Assembly (NCBI GenBank): GCA_965216425.1
Contig: CBDCFV010000007.1
Span: 248,001 to 312,000 of the forward strand
Direction: 5' to 3'
DNA from: CBDCFV01 sp965216425
GTDB taxonomy: Bacteria > Chloroflexota > Dehalococcoidia > Lucifugimonadales > UBA3495
Length of the DNA stretch: 64,000 nucleotides
The first letter of the stretch is position 1, and each line of letters starts with the position of its first letter. The translations under genes and the position numbers were made by a program. The notes under the pieces were generated by a model, which had not been told where the DNA came from, ran no database searches, and was given only the letters and a program-made list of their open reading frames with translations. This document shows, one piece after another, positions 8,571-16,415 of this stretch.

Positions 8571-8578
8571 GGGTGACG

Positions 8579-9043
8579 TTAACCGATCCTGTCCAACTCT
8601 GCCAGTATGTCCGCTGGGTCGGGCAGAACCCCTGGAACGTAGGTCTGCCGGAACCGGATAGTTCCTTCTTTGTCTACTATGATCACAGCGCGATTGCCCG
8701 CACCGCGTTCTTCGTTCCACAGGTCATACGCTTGGATCGCCTTGCCCTTGGGGTGGAAGTCCGATAACTCCGGGTACGGGAGGCCTCCGAGGCTCGTCGA
8801 CCAAGCCCTGTGGGCGGCTACCGTGTCACAGCTTATGCCCAACACCTGGGCATTTCGCTCCTCGAATCCAGCATGGTGTTGCCGGAACAAGGAAGCTTGC
8901 ATGGTTCAACCAGATGTGAAGTCAAAGACATGGAACGATAGTACTACGGGTTTTTGCCCCTTGAAACTACTCAAAGTGATGTCGCCGTCACTTACAGACG
9001 GAAGGGTAAAATCGGGCGCCGGGTCACCAACTTCTGCAGGCAT
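8579..9043 (-). CDS. Selenocysteine-type peroxiredoxin (Bcp/AhpC-TSA family), in-frame UGA at residue 46
   Basis: Read from ATG at 9043, the frame starts MPAEVGDPAPDFTLPSVSDG, the standard peroxiredoxin N-terminus, and runs through one UGA (8906-8908) into QASLFRQHHAGFEERNAQVLG to the stop at 8579. The UGA falls in DFTSG(U)TMQ, exactly where Bcp-type peroxiredoxins have the peroxidatic cysteine of their DFTPxCT motif. The total length of 154 aa is normal. The resolving Cys of Bcp five residues on is replaced (ASL), so it would act as a 1-Cys type; one Cys remains in GISCDT. A short hairpin (TGTT, loop CCGGC, AACA) follows with GG 23-24 nt after UGA, as expected for a bacterial SECIS. It would reduce peroxides. 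A plain nonsense mutation is the alternative. Confidence 0.8.
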
Positions 9044-9396
9044 ATCCCAACCTTTCTCCAAATAACGTTTCAGGATTTGCGCCTTTTATTAGAGGCGCGC
9101 CAAGGATTATACATCACTTCAATCCCTGCTACGATACCCGTATAGCATAAGCTGGCCATTTCACGAAACTGGACCTGCCTTTTTTGGTTTGCGTCTGGCC
9201 TGATGTGGTTGACATAATGACTACATCAAGCATTCTTTGTGGCGTAGTCCACCCTAGAATAGTGCATGGTATACTGGGCCGATCAACTCGTTGCGCGTTC
9301 TCTTTCGGCGTGGGTTTATTCATGGGCGTTTGATCGATCTTTGCTTCGCTTTATCGAGCCAACATTGGATATTCGTGGCCCCAGGAATTTAGAAAT
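9044..9396. other. Intergenic region between divergent peroxiredoxin and MBL-exonuclease genes
   Basis: On the - strand a TATAAT hexamer (9106-9111) lies about 60 bp upstream of the peroxiredoxin start, without a clear -35. On the + strand an extended -10 (TGGTATACT, hexamer 9270-9275) lies upstream of the exonuclease gene. A TTGACA at 9214 area has no -10 at normal spacing. No gene is apparent. Confidence 0.35.
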
Positions 9397-10389
9397 TTGC
9401 AGGTAGTTTTTGACCGGGGAGTGTACCTCCCTGAGTTGGACTTGTGGCTGGACTCCCTTCGGAAGCGGGATAGCAGCCTGATATCTCACGCTCACTCCGA
9501 CCACACTGCCCGCCATAGCAGACCTGTATTGACTCCGAATACCCGCTTGTTGTTGTCCGAATACCTCAAACGGTCCGACCCCGTGACCCTGGAGTACCAT
9601 GAACCGTTGGAAACGGAGCGTTATACGCTAACGCTGCATCCGGCCGGCCATTGCTTGGGATCGGCGCAATGCTTGGTCCAATCCAAGGCCACTGGCGAGA
9701 AAGTGTTGTACACCGGGGACATCAAGATGCGCCCCAGTCCCACCAATGAACCCTTGGAAGTCGTTCCCTGCGACACGTTGATAATCGAGTCCACCTATGG
9801 CAGGCCGAGGTATGTCTTCCCAGACCAGGAGCAGATATTGTCAACCGCCAGCCAAACGTTGGCCAACTGGTTGTCTCGAGGTGAGAAACCGGTGGTACAA
9901 GGATGGAGGCTGGGCAAGTCGCAAGAGGTACTCCATTACTTACTGGCTCAAGGATTCGACGTGTTGGTGGACGAGAGCATATACCAGGTTGCCGAAGCCT
10001 ATCAGCAAGCCGGAGTGACCTTTCCTGGGGACCCGCACTTGTTCAAGGGCCACTGGCCAGATGGGTACGTGTTGCTGTGTCCTCCGGGCAGGCGCAGTGC
10101 GGCGCCGATAAAGGGGTACCAGGGCCTGCGGTACATGGAGTTAACCGGATGGGCCGTGGATAGCGAGAACAGGTGGGGCCGGCGCGGCGACGCCAACCTG
10201 CCGTTGAGCGACCACCCGGACTTCAACGAACTACTGGAATACGTCCGGCTGACTCAACCCAAGCAAGTGTACACGGTCAACGGGTTCCCGGAACTGGCGG
10301 CTCACCTGCGGGGACTGGACATACCGGCGGTGCACCTGTCAGCGAGAGGCCAACCTCAGGATACAGGATTCCAGATGCGGTTGGTCTAA
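9397..10389 (+). CDS. Metallo-beta-lactamase-fold exonuclease (ligase-associated/mRNA 3'-processing type)
   Basis: A 330-aa beta-CASP-like metallo-hydrolase. The metal-binding motif SHAHSDHTA is near residue 31, followed by HPAGHCLGSAQ and YTGDIKMRP, then IIESTYGRP. This set is typical of the ligase-associated DNA exonuclease/predicted exonuclease family (COG1236-like). The start is TTG; no strong ribosome-binding site is seen. No DNA ligase or Lhr helicase gene is adjacent, so the nucleic-acid substrate is undecided. Confidence 0.8.
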   Translation: MQVVFDRGVYLPELDLWLDSLRKRDSSLISHAHSDHTARHSRPVLTPNTRLLLSEYLKRSDPVTLEYHEPLETERYTLTLHPAGHCLGSAQCLVQSKATGEKVLYTGDIKMRPSPTNEPLEVVPCDTLIIESTYGRPRYVFPDQEQILSTASQTLANWLSRGEKPVVQGWRLGKSQEVLHYLLAQGFDVLVDESIYQVAEAYQQAGVTFPGDPHLFKGHWPDGYVLLCPPGRRSAAPIKGYQGLRYMELTGWAVDSENRWGRRGDANLPLSDHPDFNELLEYVRLTQPKQVYTVNGFPELAAHLRGLDIPAVHLSARGQPQDTGFQMRLV

Positions 10390-10525
10390 GAGGCGGGTCG
10401 TTCGAGTAGGCCGACTTCTTTGCGGATCCCAGTATGGTGTCCAGCTTTTCCGTAATCTACGGGCCTGTCTCGTCATTCGGCAACTCTTCGGCGAGTTCGT
10501 AGAAATTCCTCCAAATATATAAAGC

Positions 10526-10554
10526 AAAGGGGCGCAACTAACGCGCCCCCTTTT
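10526..10554. terminator. Bidirectional intrinsic terminator
   Basis: The stem GGGGCGC/GCGCCCC (10529-10549) has a 7-nt loop and is followed by CTTTT on the + strand and by a T-rich run (TTTGCTTTATATATTT) on the - strand. It lies between the exonuclease gene and the end of leuA, which are convergent. Confidence 0.75.
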
Positions 10555-10583
10555 GGTGTTGCCGAGATTGACGCCTTTCCGGC

Positions 10584-12149
10584 CTAGTCCGGCGTGGAGC
10601 CAAGGGCAGGAACGTTGGACGACTCGTCGGCGGCCAACTGGCGGTTCACCGCACTCAGGTAGGCTTTGGCGCTAGCCACCACGATGTCGGTGTCTGCACC
10701 ACGACCAGTGTAGGTCTTTCCATCCTTTTCAATCCGAATAGTGACTGTGCCAAGGGAGTCCCGGCCCTCGGTAGCGGCCTGCACGTTAAAGTCCACCAGC
10801 CGGTTTGCCATGCCTATGGCGCGGTCGACGGCGTTGCAGATGGCGTTTACCGGGCCGTTGCCGGTGGCGGCATCGGTCACCGCGGTCCCCTCGGTGTCGA
10901 TCAATCGCACTGTTGCGGTGGCGATGCCGTGGTCGCCGCCACTGAATTGAACCTGCTCCAGCGTGTAGCTTATAGGCTCATTGGCCTCCCGGGACTCTTC
11001 GTCCATGAGAATTTCCAAGTCGCGGTCTGTGACTTCGCGTTTCCGGTCAGCCAGGTCCTTGAACGACTCGAAGACTCTGGATACGTCTTCTCGGGAGAGT
11101 TGGTACCCCAAGGCCTCCAGTCGCGACTGGAGGCCGGCGCGGCCGCTTAGCTTGCCCAAGACCAGGCTGTTGCCGGGCACGCCGACCCGCTCCGGTTGCA
11201 TTACCTCGTAAGTAGAGCGGTCTTTGAGCACACCGTCCTGGTGGATTCCCGAGGCGTGGCGAAAAGCGTTTTCGCCCACCACTGCTTTGTTGGATTGCAC
11301 TGACATTCCGGTAATCCGGCTCACCATGCGCGACGACGGATAAATCTGGGTAGTGTCGATGCCGATGTCCATCCCGAAGTGGTCCTTGCGGGTGTCCAAG
11401 GCCATTATGATTTCTTCCAGCGACGCGTTGCCGGCCCGTTCGCCGATGCCGTTGATGCAGCCTTCCACCTGCCGCGCCCCGACCTCGATCGCCGTCAGGC
11501 TGTTGGCCACGGCCAGTCCCAGGTCGTTGTGGCAGTGCACACTCAACACCACGTTGTCAATGCCCGGAACGTTGGCTTTGACGTCGTGCAACAGCTTGGC
11601 GAATCCGCTAGCGGAGGGGATAGCATAACCTACAGTGTCTGCTATGTTTATGGTGGTGGCGCCCGCCCGGATCACCTCGGCAAGCATCTGGTACAGGTAC
11701 TCCGGGTTGGTCCTGGTTGCGTCCATGGGAGAGAACTCTACGTCCGGACAGTAACTCTTGGCTCGTTCCACCATGGTTACAGCCATCTCCATGACCTCTT
11801 CCCGGTTCTTTCGGAGTTGGTGCATTTGGTGAATTTCCGAAGATGAGAGGAACACGTGGATGCGGGGCCTCTCAGCGTGCTCAACAGCCCTCCAAGCTTG
11901 ATCAACGTCGTTGGGATGGGCGCGGGCCAAGGAGGCGATGATAGGGCCCTTGACCTCTTTGGCGATGTTGGATACCGCCTCGAAGTCGCCGGGCGAACTG
12001 GCGGCGAAGCCGGCCTCGATGATATCCACCTGCATCCGCTGCAACTGGCGAGCGATCTCCATTTTCTCCGCGCCAGTCATGCCGATGCCGGCGGATTGCT
12101 CCCCATCCCGGAGGGTTGTGTCCAGTAGCATTACTCGTTCGTTAGCCAT
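10584..12149 (-). CDS. leuA: 2-isopropylmalate synthase
   Basis: A 521-aa enzyme condensing acetyl-CoA with 2-ketoisovalerate, the first leucine-specific step. The N-terminal TIM barrel begins with LLDTTLRDGEQS (residues 8-18), which carries a metal ligand. The HCHNDLGLAVANS segment supplies the two metal-binding histidines. GERAGNASLEE follows. Residues about 390-510 form the C-terminal LeuA allosteric domain that binds leucine. ATG follows GAGGA. It is the last gene of the ilvB-ilvN-ilvC-leuA unit, 199 bases after ilvC; no separate promoter is obvious in that gap. Confidence 0.95.
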   Translation of the reverse strand: MANERVMLLDTTLRDGEQSAGIGMTGAEKMEIARQLQRMQVDIIEAGFAASSPGDFEAVSNIAKEVKGPIIASLARAHPNDVDQAWRAVEHAERPRIHVFLSSSEIHQMHQLRKNREEVMEMAVTMVERAKSYCPDVEFSPMDATRTNPEYLYQMLAEVIRAGATTINIADTVGYAIPSASGFAKLLHDVKANVPGIDNVVLSVHCHNDLGLAVANSLTAIEVGARQVEGCINGIGERAGNASLEEIIMALDTRKDHFGMDIGIDTTQIYPSSRMVSRITGMSVQSNKAVVGENAFRHASGIHQDGVLKDRSTYEVMQPERVGVPGNSLVLGKLSGRAGLQSRLEALGYQLSREDVSRVFESFKDLADRKREVTDRDLEILMDEESREANEPISYTLEQVQFSGGDHGIATATVRLIDTEGTAVTDAATGNGPVNAICNAVDRAIGMANRLVDFNVQAATEGRDSLGTVTIRIEKDGKTYTGRGADTDIVVASAKAYLSAVNRQLAADESSNVPALGSTPD

Positions 12150-12348
12150 TGCTGTTTTTCCTCATTCCCTTTCTGTAAATTACCGGAGTTGGATACATGG
12201 CCGCTAACTGCGGCGCTCAGAAAGGGGCCGCAGGGTCACGTAGTCCACCGCGCTCAGCCCGGCCAAGACCAATGCGCGATGGTGAACTACTCTCAACATC
12301 TCCTGTCCTCTCAAAAAAATCGGCTACCCAAAAATGGCTATCCTGCGC

Positions 12349-13344
12349 TTACTTCGGGTCCATCCAAGGCATCATGCTGCGCAGTTCTTTGCCGATGGCT
12401 TCGATTGGGGCGGTCTGCGCCGCCTGTCGCATGGGGTTGAACCGGGGGCGGCCCTCATCGTTCTCGGAAATCCATTCCCTGGCGAAGGTACCGTCCTGGA
12501 TTTCCTTCAAAACAGCGCGCATGTTCTCGCGCACGTGCTCGTCGATAATCCGGTCGCGGCGACTCAAGGAGCCGTACTCGGCGGTGTCACTAACTGAGAA
12601 ATGCATGTAGTTGTGTCCGCCCTGGTACATCAGGTCGACGATCATCTTAAGTTCGTGCAGGCACTCGAAGTAGGCGATTTCCTGTGGGTATCCCGCTTCC
12701 ACCAGCGTCTCGAAGGCGGCATTAACCAGCGCCGTGACCCCTCCGCACAGGATCGACTGCTCGCCGAACAGATCGCTCTCAGTCTCGTCTTTGATAGTGG
12801 TTTCCAGCACTCCGGCTCCTGTGCAGCCAACGCCCTTGGCGTAAGCCAAGCCAATCTGCTTGGCGTTTCCGGTGGCGTCCTGGTGCACCGCCAGCAGGCC
12901 GGGGACGCCGACGCCGTCCGTGAAGAGTTCCCGCATCCGATGTCCAGGAGCTTTAGGGGCGACCATCATCACGTCCATCTCTGGCGATGGCACTACTTCC
13001 CTATAGTGGATGCTGAAGCCATGGGCCACCATGAAGGCGCTGCCAGGCTTAAGATTCGGGGCGATCTGGTCACGATATACGCCACCTTGAATATGGTCAG
13101 GGATAGCCATCATTATTACGTCTGCCGCTTTCGCGACTTCCGGTACGTCGGCTACTTCCAGACCCGCTTCTTCAGCGACGGCCCGGCTCCGGCTCCCAGG
13201 GTACAGGCCCACGATGACCTTTTGCCCGTTGTCCTTCAGGTTCAGCGCGTGGGCGTGTCCTTGGCTACCGTAGCCAACCATGCCAATGGTCTTGCCGGAC
13301 AAGATGTCCAGGTCTGCATCCTGATCGTAATAAACGTTTACCAT
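12349..13344 (-). CDS. ilvC: Ketol-acid reductoisomerase
   Basis: A 331-aa class I enzyme converting acetolactate to dihydroxy-isovalerate with Mg2+ and NAD(P)H. The N-terminal Rossmann motif is GMVGYGSQGHAHALNLKDNG; the C-terminal knotted domain carries the ESDLFGEQ metal-binding glutamates and the ECLHELK segment. The loop after the second beta strand (LYPGSRS) has an Arg and serines, favouring NADPH. It lies third in the leftward branched-chain operon. Confidence 0.95.
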   Translation of the reverse strand: MVNVYYDQDADLDILSGKTIGMVGYGSQGHAHALNLKDNGQKVIVGLYPGSRSRAVAEEAGLEVADVPEVAKAADVIMMAIPDHIQGGVYRDQIAPNLKPGSAFMVAHGFSIHYREVVPSPEMDVMMVAPKAPGHRMRELFTDGVGVPGLLAVHQDATGNAKQIGLAYAKGVGCTGAGVLETTIKDETESDLFGEQSILCGGVTALVNAAFETLVEAGYPQEIAYFECLHELKMIVDLMYQGGHNYMHFSVSDTAEYGSLSRRDRIIDEHVRENMRAVLKEIQDGTFAREWISENDEGRPRFNPMRQAAQTAPIEAIGKELRSMMPWMDPK

Positions 13345-13432
13345 GGTTCTCCTTAATCCAGCCTCTCGGCGGCTGTACTGTTTGCTAGACGCTTTAGTGT
13401 CTCTCGTCGGTCTTTCGCGCGTCGCTACATTC

Positions 13433-14041
13433 TTAGACCCCTTCGTAGTTGGCCGTCGCCATGTGAGTGGCGCGACTTACTGGGTCGTAGCTGGACCGTG
13501 GCCGCTCCAGCCCCACGTCGTCGCTGACCCTGGCGTTGGACTGTCCGCGCACCATGGCCACCAACCCCGTCCTCAACATCTCGATGATTCCAAAGGGCTC
13601 CAGCAGGTCGTGCAAGGCGCTGATCTTGTCCTCTTCCCCGGTGATTTCAACCACCATGGACTGGGCCCCAACGTCCACGACGTTGCTCCTGAACAGGTGG
13701 ACGATCTGAATTATCTCCGCTCTTGTATCAGGGGTGGTGCGAACCTTGATCAAGGCCAACTCCCGAGCTACGACCTCCTCGCCGGAAAGGTTGGACACCC
13801 GGATGACGTCGATCAACTTGTCCAACTGCTTGGTGACCTGGCTAACCGTGTCTTCGCCACCGCTTACGACGAAGGTCATCCGGGACAGGCCAGGGCGCTC
13901 GCTCTTGCCCACGGCAAGGCTGGCGATGTTGAAGCCGCGGCGACGGAACATACTGGCCACCCGGGTCAACACTCCCGGCTTATCCTGCACCAAGGCCACA
14001 ATAGTGTGATGTTGCTCGCGGTAATGCCCGTTCTGATTCAT
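13433..14041 (-). CDS. ilvN: Acetolactate synthase small (regulatory) subunit
   Basis: A 202-aa ACT-domain protein (TIVALVQDKPGVLTRVASMFRRRGFNIASLAVG near the N-terminus) that binds valine and activates IlvB. It starts immediately next to the ilvB stop codon, so the two are surely cotranscribed. The core matches IlvH/IlvN. A tail of about 35 residues rich in Arg, Ser and Ala extends beyond the usual end. Confidence 0.93.
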   Translation of the reverse strand: MNQNGHYREQHHTIVALVQDKPGVLTRVASMFRRRGFNIASLAVGKSERPGLSRMTFVVSGGEDTVSQVTKQLDKLIDVIRVSNLSGEEVVARELALIKVRTTPDTRAEIIQIVHLFRSNVVDVGAQSMVVEITGEEDKISALHDLLEPFGIIEMLRTGLVAMVRGQSNARVSDDVGLERPRSSYDPVSRATHMATANYEGV

Positions 14042-15736
14042 CTAGGATGAAACCTCGCTCATCGGCTCTTCCATCATCTCATGTACGGATTCGCCAGCCG
14101 GGATCATGGGGTAAACGTTCTCGTCCTCTTTTACGATAAAGTCCACCACCACCGGCCCCGGAATCTCCATCGCTTGTTGGATGGCGGCGTTCACTTGGTC
14201 CTTCTCGGTTACCCTAATGCCGGGGATTCCGTAGGCTTCGGCAAGTTTGACGAAGTCGGGATTGCCTGAGTACACGGTGGCGAAATAGTCCTGTTCGTAG
14301 AACAGGTCCTGCCACTGGTGGACCATGCCCAAGACGCCATTGTTGAGGATGGCGAACTTTACGTTGATGTTGTTCTCCACAGCGGTAGCCAAGTCGCAGA
14401 GCGTCATCTGGAATCCGCCGTCTCCCGCAATAGACCAGACGGTCTTGTCGGGCCGTCCCACTTTGGCGCCCAACGCCGCCGGCACCTCGAAGCCCATGGA
14501 CCCTAAGCCGCCGGATGTGATCAGGGTGTTGGGCTCACTGAAAGCGCAATACTGGGCCGCCCACATCTGGTGCTGGCCCACACCGGTTACGATGATCGAA
14601 TCGCCATGCGTGGCCTCGGTCAACCGCCGCAGGACGAACTGTGGTAGCAAAGTGTCGGTGTGCCGGATGTTTATCGAAGGGTGCTCCACTCTCAGCGTGT
14701 CGCACTGCTGGAGCCAGTCGATGTGGACGTTAGGCTCAACGAGAGGCAACAACTGTTGCAGCACACACTTCAGGTCTCCTACGACGGGAGCAGTGGCTTT
14801 GACGTTTTTGTGCACCTCCGATGGGTCGATGTCCACGTGAATAATTTTGGCGTTGGGGGCGAAGTCCGAAAGCCTGCCGGTGACCCGGTCGTCGAATCGC
14901 ATCCCCAAGGAAATGAGCAGGTCGGCTTGGTCGATGGCCAAGCTGGCGTAGGCCATGCCGTGCATACCCGGCATACCCATGCTCAGGTAATGGTCGGTAG
15001 GGAAGGAGCTTATCCCAAGAAGCGTGGTAATCACAGGGACCTGGGCCTTTTCCGCCAGTTCCCTTACCTCTTCGTAAGCGTGGGATATCAGGACCCCGTG
15101 GCCGGCAATGATGACAGGACGTTTTGCTTCATTGATCAGCTTGGCGGCGAGGGCGACCTCCCCTGCATCGGCTTCCCCAGGTGGGTTGTACCCCGGCAAG
15201 TCCACAGTGGCCGGCCAGACAAACTCCGTTTTGTCGCCCTGAAGAATATCCTTCGGAATGTCTACCAACACAGGGCCAGGACGTCCGGTGCGGGCAATGT
15301 AGAAAGCCTCTTTAATGGCCGGGGCTACCTCGGTCACGTCCATCACCAAGTAGTTGTGCTTGGTAACCGGCAGAGTTATGCCGGTAACGTCGGTCTCCTG
15401 GAAAGCGTCGCGGCCGATGGCCGCTCTGGGTACTTGTCCGGTAATGGCTACCATCGGTATCGAGTCCATCTGGGCCGACGCGATGCCGGTTATCAAATTG
15501 GTGGCGCCGGGGCCCGAAGTGGCGGTGCACACGCCAACTTTTCCGGTGGCCCGTGCGTAGCCATCGGCGGCCATTGCCGCGGCCTGCTCATGCCGCACCA
15601 GGATATGGCGAAGCTGAGGGTATTTTGCCAAGGCCCCGTAAAGGGGCAAGACCGCTCCCCCCGGAAGCCCGAACAGCACGTCCACTCCCTCTTGCAGGAG
15701 GCTTTCACAAACTATTTCCGCGCCGGTAAGTTTCAT
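14042..15736 (-). CDS. ilvB: Acetolactate synthase large subunit
   Basis: A thiamine-diphosphate enzyme of about 564 aa making acetolactate from pyruvate. I chose the ATG at 15736 (MKLTGAEIVCESL) because AAGAAGG lies six bases upstream; an upstream in-frame ATG at 15760 would add eight residues. The catalytic glutamate is in VRHEQAAAMAADGYARATG. The ThDP/Mg2+ motif GDGGFQMTLCDLATAVENNINVK is near residue 435. The gene begins the operon directly after the T-box terminator. Confidence 0.95.
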   Translation of the reverse strand: MKLTGAEIVCESLLQEGVDVLFGLPGGAVLPLYGALAKYPQLRHILVRHEQAAAMAADGYARATGKVGVCTATSGPGATNLITGIASAQMDSIPMVAITGQVPRAAIGRDAFQETDVTGITLPVTKHNYLVMDVTEVAPAIKEAFYIARTGRPGPVLVDIPKDILQGDKTEFVWPATVDLPGYNPPGEADAGEVALAAKLINEAKRPVIIAGHGVLISHAYEEVRELAEKAQVPVITTLLGISSFPTDHYLSMGMPGMHGMAYASLAIDQADLLISLGMRFDDRVTGRLSDFAPNAKIIHVDIDPSEVHKNVKATAPVVGDLKCVLQQLLPLVEPNVHIDWLQQCDTLRVEHPSINIRHTDTLLPQFVLRRLTEATHGDSIIVTGVGQHQMWAAQYCAFSEPNTLITSGGLGSMGFEVPAALGAKVGRPDKTVWSIAGDGGFQMTLCDLATAVENNINVKFAILNNGVLGMVHQWQDLFYEQDYFATVYSGNPDFVKLAEAYGIPGIRVTEKDQVNAAIQQAMEIPGPVVVDFIVKEDENVYPMIPAGESVHEMMEEPMSEVSS

Positions 15737-15771
15737 CTCATTCCTTCTTGCGGGCCCCATTTTACGGGCAT

Positions 15772-16045
15772 AAAAAAACCCATCCCATGAAGGGACGGGT
15801 CATAATTCCCGCGGTACCACCCTTCTTTTCCGATGGTCAGGCTTCACTTTTGCACCTGCTGCGGCGCTTCTACACTAACCTGCCCAAGACCTCGGAACTG
15901 CTCAACGGCTTGTAACGGTGCCAACCGTACCGCCCTACTGACTTTCAGGCGGAACGCTCCGGGACGAGTTCAAGGCCCTTCTGACACCGGACTTGCACCA
16001 ACCGCCGGCTCTCTGTGACAGGGCGCCCCTACTACTTCCCATCTA
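15772..16045 (-). promoter_or_regulatory. T-box riboswitch leader of the ilv-leu operon
   Basis: Read leftward this leader has all T-box parts. Stem I carries AGAGAGCCGG and GGTTGGTGCAAG. The likely specifier is CTC (leucine) in TTGAACTCGTCCC, at 15966-15968. The conserved antiterminator bulge GGGTGGTACCGCGG spans 15808-15822. The terminator hairpin ACCCGTCCC/GGGATGGGT is followed by seven T (15772-15801). Uncharged tRNA-Leu would pair with the specifier and the T-box bulge, favouring antitermination and ilvB transcription when leucine is short. The well-studied Bacillus ilv-leu T-box also uses a CUC specifier. Confidence 0.93.
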
Positions 16046-16073
16046 CGCGGAATTCGTAATATGCTGAAGGGGA

Positions 16074-16102
16074 ATGCTATCAGTGTGCCGAATGGTTGTC
16101 AA
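16074..16102 (-). promoter_or_regulatory. Promoter of the ilv-leu operon
   Basis: TTGACA (16097-16102) and TAGCAT (16074-16079) are 17 bp apart on the - strand. Transcription would begin about 20 bases before the first T-box stem, which supports the assignment. Confidence 0.75.
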
Positions 16103-16415
16103 TATAATGCCAACAAATTCGTCTAGCAACCACTGCTGCTTTAAACCATCTAAAAGTTCGATCGCCTAATGATGACCCTGGACTCACATCATGCTCAAAG
16201 TTGTGCATATATCCGGTCTCAGGCATCACGCGGCTACGTTGCCGGGTGCGACCCGCCGCCAGCATAGAATGTTCCATCACCTCCGTTCCGGTATGTTAGA
16301 ATAACCGGGACTTTTACTCGGGCTGATGTGGATTGAGAGGAGCAACTCTCCCCCCTGCGGGCTGTGCTTGACAGAGGTCGCCTCGCACGGGAGGGACTAT
16401 GAGGGATTAGGGGCG

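Noticed and set aside
8579..8902. Peroxiredoxin starting at the ATG at 8902 (107 aa)
   Set aside because: It would lack the first beta strands and the catalytic residue; the frame upstream of the UGA is clearly the missing family N-terminus with a normal start.
9208..9240. TTGACA as the exonuclease promoter
   Set aside because: At 16-18 bp spacing only ATTCTT-like sequence follows; the extended -10 at 9270 is a better candidate.
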